Assembly: GCF_001989615.1 (NCBI RefSeq)
Contig: NZ_CP019069.1
Span: forward strand, 1 to 64,000
From: Halorientalis sp. IM1011
Lineage (GTDB): Archaea > Halobacteriota > Halobacteria > Halobacteriales > Haloarculaceae
Reading direction: 5' to 3'
Length of the DNA: 64,000 nucleotides
A program made the position numbers and the translations under genes. Below, piece after piece: positions 34,172 to 42,972 of the stretch (the first letter of the stretch is position 1; each line of letters starts with the position of its first letter). A model generated the notes under the pieces. That model was not told where the DNA came from and searched no databases. It saw only the letters and a list, made by a program, of their open reading frames with translations.

Positions 34172-34685
34172 ACGACGTGTCCGGGCGGATGCGGCCGGCG
34201 GCGTCTGGCTGGACGTCGGAGATCTCCACGCAGGGCGGATCGGACGGACTGATAGCGAACAGCGGGATGACGTCGCCGGTGAAGATGGCGCGGTCACAGA
34301 GCGTACTCCGGATCTCGGGGAGCGCGCCGTCGGCCCGCGGCTCGGACGCACCGGCACGGTATCGCAGTCGGACGTCCGACGCGGGTTCGATCCGCGCCGG
34401 TTCGATGGTGACGGACTCGCCGAGTTCCACGCCGGCGTTTTTCCGGAGGACTTCGTCCATGTAGATCCGGCCGGAGTGCCAGTCGTCGGGGTCTGAGTGT
34501 TCGACGCGAGCGTAGGTGATTTCGGTGCCCTGAATCTCGATCGGGTCTCCGGGGCGCTGTCCGATGTGTAACAGCGACGGGGCACCGACGAGCGCGGACT
34601 GGCCCCGCCCCTCGGCGAGCGGGCGATTTTCGACTTTGAGTCTGACACCCCGACGTCGACGTGATCGAATCCGGCTACTGGTCAT
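34149..34685 (-). CDS. Free-standing Cdc48/VCP N-domain protein
   Basis: 178 residues. It matches the N-terminal substrate-binding region of archaeal Cdc48 ATPases: a double-psi barrel (RLKVENRPLAEGRGQSALVG, GQRPGDPIEIQGTEITYARV, GRIYMDEVLRKNAGVELGES, VTIEPARIEPASDVRL) followed by the Cdc48_2-type domain (RAIFTGDVIPLFAIS). The AAA+ ATPase modules that should follow are absent: the protein stops at FTFESVR. It overlaps the PolB 3' end by 23 bp tail to tail. It could act as an adaptor or competitor for Cdc48 substrates; this is inference. An Arg-rich 14-residue leader precedes the barrel. Confidence 0.8.
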   Translation of the reverse strand: MTSSRIRSRRRRGVRLKVENRPLAEGRGQSALVGAPSLLHIGQRPGDPIEIQGTEITYARVEHSDPDDWHSGRIYMDEVLRKNAGVELGESVTIEPARIEPASDVRLRYRAGASEPRADGALPEIRSTLCDRAIFTGDVIPLFAISPSDPPCVEISDVQPDAAGRIRPDTSFTFESVR

Positions 34686-35145
34686 AATTAGAATACAACC
34701 ATTCGGTTACACATCCGTTATTGGGGAGGTCGTCAGGCACCCACAAAATATTTTCTCCAAGTAATAGATAGAGGACACAACCATCGCCGAACTCGCGTTT
34801 CGGGCGCGACGGCCTCGACCGGAGCGCCGCTTTCGCGGGCATCATTCGGTCCGATAGAACTCGGGAGAGTAGCTTTCTCACGCGGCCGAAGGGACCATTT
34901 CAACTCCAGTGTTTCTGCCCCAAAACCCCCGGATGGAAAGGGTATCGGCAGTCGAAACCGTTCGGGCCTGCTAAATTACCTGGAATATTACCATATGTCC
35001 ACACTACGGGGACACTCGTTGGTATTTATACCTGTCAGTATACGTCAAATATAGATTATATAGTGCTACATAGCCACATTCATTATCCCCAGCGATAATA
35101 ATTCGGGTCCCGATTCCGGGAGCGGCGAGATCGGGAGGTGATCCG
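34686..35145. other. AT-rich intergenic region
   Basis: Separates the Cdc48 N-domain gene from the Zn-protein pair. Highly AT-rich at 34740-34770 and 34980-35100, probably holding divergent promoters. CCAGTGTTTCTGCCCC at 34905-34920 resembles the end of the 28-kb ORBs but lacks their core, so I do not count it. Confidence 0.5.
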
Positions 35146-35496
35146 ATGCAATGTGTAGTGTGTAGTGAGGCGAGTTCGTACAATCGGGCCGTCATCGACG
35201 TGGTGAACGAGTCGGAACTGGGTGCGCTGTGTCCGGCGTGTGAAGACGAACAGTTCGGGCGGAGTCTCGAAACCGGCGACTGGACGGACGAGGACTGTGC
35301 ACTGTGTACCCGGGACGGGTTCTACGCGTTACCGGAGTGGCGAGCGTACGTCGTCGAGATCGACGGGAAACGGATCGCTCGATCCGAATACTCCCTCGAA
35401 CCCCCGGTCCCGCACCTCTGTGACGTTCACTTTACGGAGATCACCGGTGAGACGTCGAGTCGAACCGTGACGCCGGCAGTACCGTCATCACAGTAA
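35146..35496 (+). CDS. Zinc-binding protein of a tandem pair (1)
   Basis: 116 residues. Three CxxC pairs are at CVVC (3-6), CPAC (29-32) and CALC (51-54), followed by FYALPEWRAYVV and a C..H pair in HLCDVHF (about 92-96). This gives two possible four-ligand zinc sites. It is clearly homologous to the next gene: the spacing of the knuckles and the ALPE segment are the same. I do not recognise the family by name. It is two bases upstream of the next gene. Confidence 0.75.
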   Translation: MQCVVCSEASSYNRAVIDVVNESELGALCPACEDEQFGRSLETGDWTDEDCALCTRDGFYALPEWRAYVVEIDGKRIARSEYSLEPPVPHLCDVHFTEITGETSSRTVTPAVPSSQ

Positions 35497-35498
35497 CT

Positions 35499-35858
35499 AT
35501 GAAGTGCCTGTCCTGTGGCCTGGAGGCGGGGTTTCGACGACTCGTCGTGCACACCGATTCCCTGGAGAAACACGGGAGCCTCTGTTCGAGCTGTGAATCG
35601 AAACTGCAGCGGCTGGGGGTGACCGACGACGCCGACGATCCGGAGCACGGCGACCAGTGCGTCCAGTGCCGCAGAACAGGCGTGTTCGCGTTGCCGGAGA
35701 TGCAGCTATCCGTCGACGAAGAGACCGACGGCGACGAGATTCTGTACGAATACGAGATCGTCGAGGGGACGCCACGGCTCTGTACGGATCACCTCGAATC
35801 GCTCCTGCAGGAACCGCGGCAGGTCGACCCGCTGAACATGCTCGACGACAGAATCTGA
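35499..35858 (+). CDS. Zinc-binding protein of a tandem pair (2)
   Basis: 119 residues with CLSC (3-6), CSSC (29-32) and CVQC (54-57), then VFALPEMQLSVDEE and RLCTDHLESLL near the end. It is a tandem duplicate of the preceding gene with diverged sequence between the knuckles, and is co-transcribed with it. The role is unknown; both could be small nucleic-acid or protein adaptors. Confidence 0.75.
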   Translation: MKCLSCGLEAGFRRLVVHTDSLEKHGSLCSSCESKLQRLGVTDDADDPEHGDQCVQCRRTGVFALPEMQLSVDEETDGDEILYEYEIVEGTPRLCTDHLESLLQEPRQVDPLNMLDDRI

Positions 35859-35910
35859 GAGGGTTTCAGCAGAGGGCTCCGGTCTCCAGGCGGTCCGCGT
35901 CGTCGCTGTT

Positions 35911-36345
35911 TCACTCCGCCGTCGCGGGCCGTGCGGTGAACTCTCGCCAGTACGAGACCACCCAGTACCCGAGCCCGGTGCCGATCAGTCCGGCCGCGAG
36001 GAAGTAGATCACCAGCTGTGACCCGAAGACGCGGTCCGGATACCGGATCGCGTAGACGATCCCCTCGCCGGTCAGTCCGAGCAGTACGAACCCGAGCAGG
36101 GAGATGCCGACGGACCCGAGCATCGCCGTCACGCCGTCGGCGTCGTACGTGATGAGACCGAACATCGAGGCGACGAAGACGACGGCCATGCCGAGCACGT
36201 ACACCGGGAGCCGCGACTGTGTCGCCACGAGCGCACCGGAGAGCAGTCCCAGACCCCCGACGAAGCTCGTGGTGAAGACCAGCGAGCTCACGAGAACGAA
36301 CAGCACGGTCTGTTCCGCGAAACTCAGATCGGGGAGCGAGACCAT
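35911..36345 (-). CDS. Small integral membrane protein
   Basis: 144 residues with four hydrophobic segments, at about 12-34, 45-66, 72-95 and 105-130, and a short charged tail. No family recognised. It lies between the Zn pair and the HerA-like gene and is transcribed divergently from the latter, sharing the 36346-36468 interval. The second and third helices contain LITYDADGVTAMLGSVGISL. Confidence 0.7.
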   Translation of the reverse strand: MVSLPDLSFAEQTVLFVLVSSLVFTTSFVGGLGLLSGALVATQSRLPVYVLGMAVVFVASMFGLITYDADGVTAMLGSVGISLLGFVLLGLTGEGIVYAIRYPDRVFGSQLVIYFLAAGLIGTGLGYWVVSYWREFTARPATAE

Positions 36346-36468
36346 GGCGGACTCTCTCGCGTTCGGCGCAAAAATCTACTGGCGGTGAGAGGTCGTTCGA
36401 CTGAACCGTCCACTCGACCGTCGTATCGGTCAGAAGGCATTTACTCGAACGCTCCATAGGGACGGGAG

Positions 36469-37770
36469 ATGACCGACCCTCCGGAGGAGATCACGGTTAC
36501 CGTCGACGGAGGGACACTGCCGGTCGTCGACCTCCTGACCGGCCGGGGATTCATCACCGGCAAGTCGGGGTCGGGAAAGTCGATGACGGCGAGCGTTATC
36601 GTGGAGGAACTGCTCGAACACGACCTGAGTTTTCTCATCGTCGACACCGACGGCGAGTACTACGGGCTGAAAGAGCAGTACGAGGTCCTCCACGTCGGCG
36701 CCGACGACACCTGTGACGCGACGGTCGGTATCGAACACGCCGAATTACTCGCCACGCTGGCGCTGGAAGAGGACGTCCCGATCGTTCTGGACGTCTCGGG
36801 CTACCTCGACGAAGCGCGGGTCAACGACCTCCTCGAAGCCGTCGTCCGGGAACTGTTCGTCCGGGAGAAGAAACTGAAGCAACCGTTCCTCCTCTTCGTC
36901 GAGGAGGCACACGAGTACCTCCCCGAATCCGGCGGCCTCGACGACCTCGGTGAACGGTTGCTCCAGGTCGCAAAGCGCGGCCGTAAGCGGGGCCTCGGGA
37001 TCTGTGCCATCTCGCAGCGGCCGGCGGCGGTCGACAAGGACTACATCACCCAGTGTAACTGGATCGTCTGGCACCGACTCACCTGGAACAACGACACCGA
37101 CGTCGTCCGGCGGATCATCGACGCGGACGCCGCCGAGAGCGTCGAGACGCTCGAGAACGGTGAAGCGATCCTCATGACCGACTGGGACGAACGGGTCCGG
37201 CGCGTGCAGTTCCGCATGCGCGAGACCGTCGACGTCGGCCAGACGCCCGACTTCTCGGAGGCGTCGGTGCCCGACCTGAAACCGATCGACTCCTCGATCG
37301 TCGACCGGATCGAGGCGGTCAGTCCGTGGGACACGGCGGGCGAACCGGACACGGGCGAACCGGCGAACTCGGACGACGGGTCGGATAGCTCCGACGAACA
37401 CGACGACGCGGGAACGGAGACGGAGACACAGACGGAGTCGGACGGGTCGACGGGGACCGCCGACGATTCGCGGACGTCGACCCGGTCGGCGACGGATTCG
37501 AACCACGGAACTGCAGCGGGTTCGAACCACGGGACGCGCGACCACCTGTTGCTCGAACTCGGCGACATGATGGTGTACCTCTTCGGGGTGCTACACAGCA
37601 AGGGCGTCCGGGTGACGGACTCGGTCCGGCATCGGATCCGGAGTACTGCCGGGCCGGAGTCCAGTGGGCGGACGGCGTCGACGGCTCGGACGGGGCCGCT
37701 GTCCCATCGCCTGCTGTTCGTCGCGCTGGCGGTTCTCGGCGTGTTGCTCGTGGCCGTGTTGATTCTGTGA
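36469..37770 (+). CDS. HerA-like P-loop ATPase with a C-terminal membrane anchor
   Basis: 433 residues. Residues 10-280 form a DUF87/HerA-type ATPase: Walker A in FITGKSGSGKSMTAS, an LIVDTDGEYYGL strand, Walker B in LLFVEEAHEYLPES, and an arginine-rich ICAISQRPAAVDKDYITQC segment. Residues 285-355 are a low-complexity Asp/Ser/Thr linker with repeated SNHGT. The protein ends in a single hydrophobic helix (LLFVALAVLGVLLVAVLIL), so it is probably tail-anchored. HerA-like enzymes move DNA or work with NurA; no nurA is nearby. A membrane-bound DNA-translocating role is inference. Confidence 0.85.
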   Translation: MTDPPEEITVTVDGGTLPVVDLLTGRGFITGKSGSGKSMTASVIVEELLEHDLSFLIVDTDGEYYGLKEQYEVLHVGADDTCDATVGIEHAELLATLALEEDVPIVLDVSGYLDEARVNDLLEAVVRELFVREKKLKQPFLLFVEEAHEYLPESGGLDDLGERLLQVAKRGRKRGLGICAISQRPAAVDKDYITQCNWIVWHRLTWNNDTDVVRRIIDADAAESVETLENGEAILMTDWDERVRRVQFRMRETVDVGQTPDFSEASVPDLKPIDSSIVDRIEAVSPWDTAGEPDTGEPANSDDGSDSSDEHDDAGTETETQTESDGSTGTADDSRTSTRSATDSNHGTAAGSNHGTRDHLLLELGDMMVYLFGVLHSKGVRVTDSVRHRIRSTAGPESSGRTASTARTGPLSHRLLFVALAVLGVLLVAVLIL

Positions 37771-37792
37771 CGGTATCGCCGGTCGACATAAC

Positions 37793-38389
37793 TCAGCTAT
37801 CGAGCACCCGCCGCCGGACGAACAGGTAGATCGGGCCCGTGATCGACGACGCGATCACAGAGCCGACGATGAACGCGCCGGCGAGTGACGCAGCGATGGC
37901 CTGCCACGTCGAGGGTAACTCCCACAGGACGGTCGAAAGCAGCGTGAACCCCGCGCCGCCACCGACGATGTACAGCCACGGATTCGATAGCCACCCGTCG
38001 ACGGGCAGATCCTGTGCGTCGCTGTAGAGGGTGATCGTTCCCACGATCGCGTGCAGAACGTAGATCCAGTAGAGACCGACGACGAGGACGCCGCCGATCG
38101 CTCCCAGTCCCCCGAGGAGGTCCAGTTCGTCGACCAGCAACGCACAGATGCCGAGGAGCGTCGGGACGTACAGCAGCCACGTCGGTGCGGCACCGAGATA
38201 CCCCGAGCCGCCGCCGGCCTGTGACCCCGTGATTACGATGTCATCAGCTGTATACGGCGCTTCGTCGGGGACGACGATCTCGATCTGGTCCTCGTCTCGC
38301 AACTGGAGTTCGAGCGTCCCGTCCCAGCGGGAGGAAATCTCCCGATCACCACCGTTGTCCTGGATGTGAACTCTACCCACAGCCGCCAC
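37793..38389 (-). CDS. Membrane protein with N-terminal soluble domain
   Basis: 198 residues. A beta-rich soluble part (RVHIQDNGGDREISSRWDGT, LELQLRDEDQIEIVVPDEAP) is followed by four hydrophobic segments between about 65 and 190. No family recognised. It is convergent with the HerA-like gene with a 22-bp gap. The GTG start at 38389 is the most upstream reasonable one; VHIQDNGG could also be preceded by a later start. Confidence 0.65.
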   Translation of the reverse strand: MAAVGRVHIQDNGGDREISSRWDGTLELQLRDEDQIEIVVPDEAPYTADDIVITGSQAGGGSGYLGAAPTWLLYVPTLLGICALLVDELDLLGGLGAIGGVLVVGLYWIYVLHAIVGTITLYSDAQDLPVDGWLSNPWLYIVGGGAGFTLLSTVLWELPSTWQAIAASLAGAFIVGSVIASSITGPIYLFVRRRVLDS

Positions 38390-39155
38390 CTCCGTGGGCT
38401 GAACGCTGTCCGTGGACAGCGCCGTGGGCGACTCCGTCAGATACGCACGTGGTTTCGATCATTGTTGGTTCGTTCGGGTCGGCATCACCGGAGCGAAAGC
38501 GATGCCTCTGACCGGGGAAACGCTTTTACCCACGATGGGAGAAGGACGTGATGTTCCACCAACCCGTCCTTCTGACGTAGTTTCCCCTAGCGAGAGCTAC
38601 AGAGAACCTACAGCCGAATTAATATTGTGCTGTAATTACAATATATCTTAATTATGAACGGTGAGGGGACGTCTGCTCGGGACGAACCGCACGACGGCGT
38701 CGGCTCTGTACGACAGAACGGCGCGAACGAACGTATAAAGCGATCCGATATTTGCCGATAAACTAAGATAGCTGACACTCGTCGAGCGGTGAAATACTGG
38801 CCGTCGTCGGGGCATGACCGGCGTGTCGGACCTGCGACGTTACCGAGTCGTTAGATAATTTTTCTGCCACAGTTTCGACTCGACACGTGGAGAACGAGCG
38901 GTGAAGGGGTCCCGGCCGGTCGGCCCGATAACACTCGAAACGGAACTGTGAAACGAACCTACCGTATTTCTATCGGAGAGTGCAAGTACCCGGAACGGTA
39001 CCGGAACGAACTCGGACGGTATCCGGCCGGTCAGTGCAGGAATCGCGTGATGCCAGCCGAATACGGGCGGCTCGGGACCGGGACGGGCCCCCGAACCCGG
39101 AAATCCGGAAGTTCCGGAAACACCCCGGGTAGATATTTCGTCCCCACGACCGAAC
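38390..39155. other. Intergenic region before orc1/cdc6 at 39.2 kb
   Basis: Holds an AT-rich patch (38610-38660, 38740-38775), a half ORB ACACTCGAAACGG at 38931-38943 that matches the 28- and 42-kb ORBs, and the 19-mer shared with the PolB cassette at 39092-39110. No coding frame I can support. Confidence 0.5.
39092..39129 (+). promoter_or_regulatory. Shared 19-mer and CCGGAAACACCCC element before orc1/cdc6
   Basis: CGAACCCGGAAATCCGGAA at 39092-39110 and TCCGGAAACACCCCGGG at 39113-39129 lie 27-64 bp before the ATG at 39156. The same block is at 30878-30903. It is probably an operator or a small ORB for this Orc protein. Confidence 0.55.
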
Positions 39156-40166
39156 ATGACCAGTGTGATACAGAACGCGCGGGTGTTGCAGGACGATTTC
39201 CTCCCGAAGGAGATCGTCCACCGACACGAGGCGGTGAACCAGATGTCGAAGGCGCTGGAACCGGTCCTGGAGGACGACCGGCCACAGGACACGTTCCTCG
39301 TGGGTCCGTCCGGTGCCGGGAAGACCTGTATCGCCCGGTATACGGTCGATCAGTTACAGGAACAGGTGCTGGACATCAAGAGCCACTACATCGACTGCTG
39401 GCAACACTCGAATCGATTCCGCGTTCTGTACAAGATCCTCGAGGGTGTCAAGACCTCCTACGACATCCATCGGTCGACGCCGGAAGACGAGATGATCGCA
39501 CGGATCCAGAGCGTCGACAGTCCGTACCTGCTCATCCTCGACGAGGTCGACCAGCTCGACGACATGGAGGTGCTCCGGAAGCTCTACCCGATGCCGCACA
39601 TCACGATGGTGCTGATCGCGAACCGCCGGGAGGAGGTCCTCTCCACGCTCGACGAACGGTTGCAGTCGCGACTCCGCAGCAGCGTGACGATCAGGTTCGA
39701 TCGGTACACCCAGGCGGAACTGGTGTCGTTGCTCGACGACCGGATCACGTGGGGGCTGGCCCCGGACACGATCACGACCGACCAGGTCCACCGCATCGCC
39801 GACGTCGCCGCCGGGAACGCCAGGGACGCGATCAGCATCCTCCGCTCGGCCGCTCGCAACGCCGACCACGAGGGGGCGTCCGAGATCCGCGACAGCGACA
39901 TCAGTTCGGCCATCCCGGCCGCTCGCGAGGAACTCCACGAGCAGAACCTGAAAAAGCTGAACGAGGACCAGCACGCGGTCTACGACATCCTGACCGACGA
40001 AGGCGAACTCCCACCCAACGAGATCTACGATCTGTACGCGGACCGCGTGTCCGAGCCGAAGACGAAACGGACCGTCCGCACCTATCTGCGAAAACTCGAA
40101 GATTACGACCTCGTCCGGGCCACCGGGAACGGCCCGAATCGAACCTACGAGGCGCGAGATCGGTGA
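39156..40166 (+). CDS. Orc1/Cdc6-type replication initiator
   Basis: 336 residues, on the short side for the family. Walker A is FLVGPSGAGKTCIARYT, Walker B LLILDEVDQLDDME, sensor 1 ITMVLIANRREEVL and sensor 2 region GNARDAISILRSAARNA. A C-terminal winged helix (HAVYDILTDEGELPPNEIYD) completes it. It binds origin repeats and loads MCM. The N-terminal segment VIQNARVLQDDFLPKEIVHR is the divergent type seen in accessory Orcs of plasmids. It is the first of two orc genes in this block, convergent with the one at 42 kb, with a HalOD1 gene between. Confidence 0.92.
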   Translation: MTSVIQNARVLQDDFLPKEIVHRHEAVNQMSKALEPVLEDDRPQDTFLVGPSGAGKTCIARYTVDQLQEQVLDIKSHYIDCWQHSNRFRVLYKILEGVKTSYDIHRSTPEDEMIARIQSVDSPYLLILDEVDQLDDMEVLRKLYPMPHITMVLIANRREEVLSTLDERLQSRLRSSVTIRFDRYTQAELVSLLDDRITWGLAPDTITTDQVHRIADVAAGNARDAISILRSAARNADHEGASEIRDSDISSAIPAAREELHEQNLKKLNEDQHAVYDILTDEGELPPNEIYDLYADRVSEPKTKRTVRTYLRKLEDYDLVRATGNGPNRTYEARDR

Positions 40167-40624
40167 CCGGACAGGTTATCTTTCGTTTCAAATAGATTGT
40201 ATACTACCGGACGTGCCGACTGTATGACGACACTCGGACCGAATGTTTACCGGGACGGGACGGGGATTCACGATCGCTGTAATACGCACCCCCGCCGTGT
40301 CGGTTGGTTTTCAGCAGTTGCGTATCACCTCCTAATCATGGTAGGTATTCGATCGTCGGACCGCAGTCTGTGGACGAATTCATGAAACGTATGGTACTAT
40401 TACCATCTACCGGCGGATCGTATCGTGTTTGCAGAATAACACTCTTTGTACTCGGGAGCCGAATGTAGACCTGCCCCAGTGCAGCACCGGGGTGGGTCAC
40501 GGTGACGGATCACCGTGCCCGGATGCCGTGGGTGATCACCGAGGCTGAGCGAACGATCCGACGACGGTCAACCGCTTACGATACCATGTTCGACTCGATA
40601 CAGAATCCGAACGAGGGGAATTCG
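40167..40624. other. Intergenic region, nothing recognised
   Basis: Moderately AT-rich, with a small inverted repeat at 40497-40517 (GTCACGGTGACGGATCACCGT). No coding frame I can support before the HalOD1 start. Confidence 0.4.
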
Positions 40625-40903
40625 ATGCACGACCGAACCGGTTCAGCGACGGAAATCCGCTGGGAGGGTGACGAGCCGTTCCACGTCGCGTTGCTAGACG
40701 CGGTCGAGTTGGCGACGAACGTCGAGGCGACCGATCTCGACCCCATCTCCGAGACGGTCGACGTCGAATCGGTCGCGGGGTTCGTCCGGAACAGCGACTC
40801 TCGTGACCTCTACGTCAGCTTCTCGTACGAGGGATGTTACGTCGAGGTGCGCGGCGACAGGTCCGTTCTGGTCACGCCGTTCCGGGACATCAACCCGAAT
40901 TGA
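40625..40903 (+). CDS. HalOD1 output-domain protein (1)
   Basis: 92 residues consisting of one HalOD1 domain: HVALLDAVELATNVEATDLD, ISETVDVESVAGFVRNSD and DLYVSFSYEGCYVEVRGDRS. HalOD1 is a haloarchaeal output domain otherwise found at the end of sensor proteins, and stand-alone copies are common. GAGGGG eight bases before the ATG at 40625 decides this start over ATG 40586. It lies between two orc1/cdc6 genes. Confidence 0.8.
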   Translation: MHDRTGSATEIRWEGDEPFHVALLDAVELATNVEATDLDPISETVDVESVAGFVRNSDSRDLYVSFSYEGCYVEVRGDRSVLVTPFRDINPN

Positions 40904-41034
40904 ATCGCGACCGGCGAAGCACACCCGGCGAGGATGTCGGAGTTCCAGTCGCGACTTCGTCTCAGTGGGCTGGCGCTGACTACTGTCGACGGATCGCGGA
41001 GAAAGCCGATTGCGAGTAGGGGCCCGACGGCCGG

Positions 41035-42300
41035 TCAGGCGCCGAACGATTCGAGACTGTACTGGTCCGTGTCTTCGGGACTCGGGACGATGCCCGCCTG
41101 GTTGAGTACGGAGTCGTCACCGTCCGAGTCGTATTCGAGTCCCTCGAAGACCAGTTCCGGTTCTACTTCGAGCGTGTGGATGTAGGAGCGGCCACCCGCA
41201 CGGCCGAGGTTTCGCTCGTCACGCTCTAGAAGTCCGTACAGCCGGATCGAATCCAGGAAGTCGTTCAATCGGCGCTTCGAGCGCGGTTCGTATCCGCAGG
41301 TCTTGCAGATGTTCTTGTAGACCTGATAGATGTTCTTCGCCCGCGGTTCGGCGCTCTCGTCGATGTTCAGGAACGTCGTCGCGAGGAGTGCGAGTTTCAT
41401 CTGGGACGTCAACTGATCGCGGACGATCGTGAGGACGCGCTGTTCCTCGACCCGGTCGCTGGCGCGCTCGACGTGGTCTTCGGTGACTGTGTCGGCGTTT
41501 TCCTTCCGTGCGATGTTCCCGGCGGTCTCCAGGAGGTCGAGTGCCTCGCGCGCGTCACCCTGTTCCTGCGCGGCTTTCGCGGCACAGAGGGGAATGACGC
41601 CGTCCTCGAGGACGCTGTCTTTGAAGACGAGCCCGGCGTAGTGATCCAGAATCTCGCTCAGCTGGGTCGCGTCGTACGGCGAAAAGAAGATCTCGGACTC
41701 ACAGAGTGTGCTCTTGACCCGCGGATCGAGTTCGTCTTTGAACATGTGATTGTTCGAGATCCCGATGACCCCGATCCGGGCGTTTTCGAGGTCGCCGTTC
41801 TTGCGTGCACGCGGGAAGTCGTACAGGAGTTTGTCGTTGTCGTGGCCCAGCATGTCGACCTCGTCCAGGACCACGAGGACGTCGCCGCCGAGCCGATCGA
41901 GTTCGTCGTAGAGAGTGTTCCAGAGATACCCTTTCGTGGGACCCTGATCTTTGACCTGATCGTCCGGGTCCCGGAGTTGATTGACCAGTTCCAGAAGAAC
42001 GTTGAAGATGCTGTCGTGCTTGTTGCAGTTGACCTCGAGGATGGTCAGGTCGACGTCGTGTTTGTGGGTCTCGTTCTGGAGGTGGTCCATCATCACCCGT
42101 GTGACGACGGTCTTCCCGTTCCCGGTCTGTCCGTAGATGAAGACGTTGTTCGGCCCGAACCCCTCGATCACGTCCTGTAGAGCCTCGCTGTAGCGATCGA
42201 TCTCCTCGTCACGACAGAGGATCGTATCCGGCGTGTAATCCTCCTCCAGCGGCCGCTTGTTCGAGAAAATCCGACCCGGTTCGTCGAACGGCGATTGCAT
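41035..42300 (-). CDS. Orc1/Cdc6-type replication initiator
   Basis: 421 residues. Walker A is NVFIYGQTGNGKTVVTRVMM, Walker B DVLVVLDEVDMLGHDND, sensor 1 IGVIGISNNHMFKDEL, and the sensor 2 region QGDAREALDLLETAGNIA. The C-terminal winged helix (IYQVYKNICKTCGYEP) is followed by an acidic 45-residue tail. It initiates replication by binding ORBs. The ATG at 42300 is favoured because it begins the conserved FDEPGRIFSNKRPLEEDYTP segment, and an in-frame extension to 42321 adds nothing conserved. The intergenic region upstream carries at least four copies of one ORB type, so this is a normal orc-origin pair. Confidence 0.93.
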   Translation of the reverse strand: MQSPFDEPGRIFSNKRPLEEDYTPDTILCRDEEIDRYSEALQDVIEGFGPNNVFIYGQTGNGKTVVTRVMMDHLQNETHKHDVDLTILEVNCNKHDSIFNVLLELVNQLRDPDDQVKDQGPTKGYLWNTLYDELDRLGGDVLVVLDEVDMLGHDNDKLLYDFPRARKNGDLENARIGVIGISNNHMFKDELDPRVKSTLCESEIFFSPYDATQLSEILDHYAGLVFKDSVLEDGVIPLCAAKAAQEQGDAREALDLLETAGNIARKENADTVTEDHVERASDRVEEQRVLTIVRDQLTSQMKLALLATTFLNIDESAEPRAKNIYQVYKNICKTCGYEPRSKRRLNDFLDSIRLYGLLERDERNLGRAGGRSYIHTLEVEPELVFEGLEYDSDGDDSVLNQAGIVPSPEDTDQYSLESFGA

Positions 42301-42332
42301 GCGCGTGACACTCTCAGGCAACCGTCTTAAAT

Positions 42333-42733
42333 TCCCGGTTCGAGTGTTTCGAGTGTTTCCCGTGTTCCCCGGCGACGCGACGCCGGGGAACCCCCTGTTT
42401 CAAGTGTATTACCCCGGCATGGAAGCTCTCGCCCTACAGATACGGGCTTTTGAGAAGGTGATGAAACGGTAACTATTCTCCACCCCGTTTCGACTGTTTC
42501 GCAGGACGCCGCGGGGACGAGAGCCGAGAGCAACCGGACAGGGACGGGGCGACGTTTCGTATCCGGGTATTGATACGACCCGGCGAGAGGGGCTACACGT
42601 CTCCAGTTACGCGAGTTCCGGGAGATCAGCGGGACGGCGGCGGGAAAGAACCACCCCGTTTCGAGTGTTTAGCCGACACAGAGCGACCCGGTGGGTGGGT
42701 TCGACCGCCAGAGAAACACTCGAAACGGGGTGG
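42333..42733. other. Putative replication origin of the 42-kb orc1/cdc6
   Basis: ORB-like repeats of consensus CCACCCCGTTTCGAGTGTTT: good copies at 42651-42670 (plus) and 42713-42733 (inverted), a copy with two changes at 42480-42499, and partial copies at 42335-42350, 42350-42360 and 42391-42410. AT-rich segments lie between (42460-42480). The 42301-42972 stretch has no gene. The same ORB recurs at 28.6-28.96 kb. Confidence 0.7.
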
Positions 42734-42972
42734 AGTGCAGTCCTATCATAATTATGTGACTAATGCCACTCGTTGAAGTTGTCTTACGGCCGATCCCCGG
42801 CACGTCGTCCATTTCGTGTGGAAATCACCCGCCAGTGTGGGTGCACATGTCTGACACATCTTTTTGATATTGGAAGTCAGATACGGTAAGACCTACAGAA
42901 GCATGCTGTGTCATCACGCTGGTGTCGAAAACCGAATACGTCGACCGTCGGGGCGGGGCCCGGTGATCTTCC

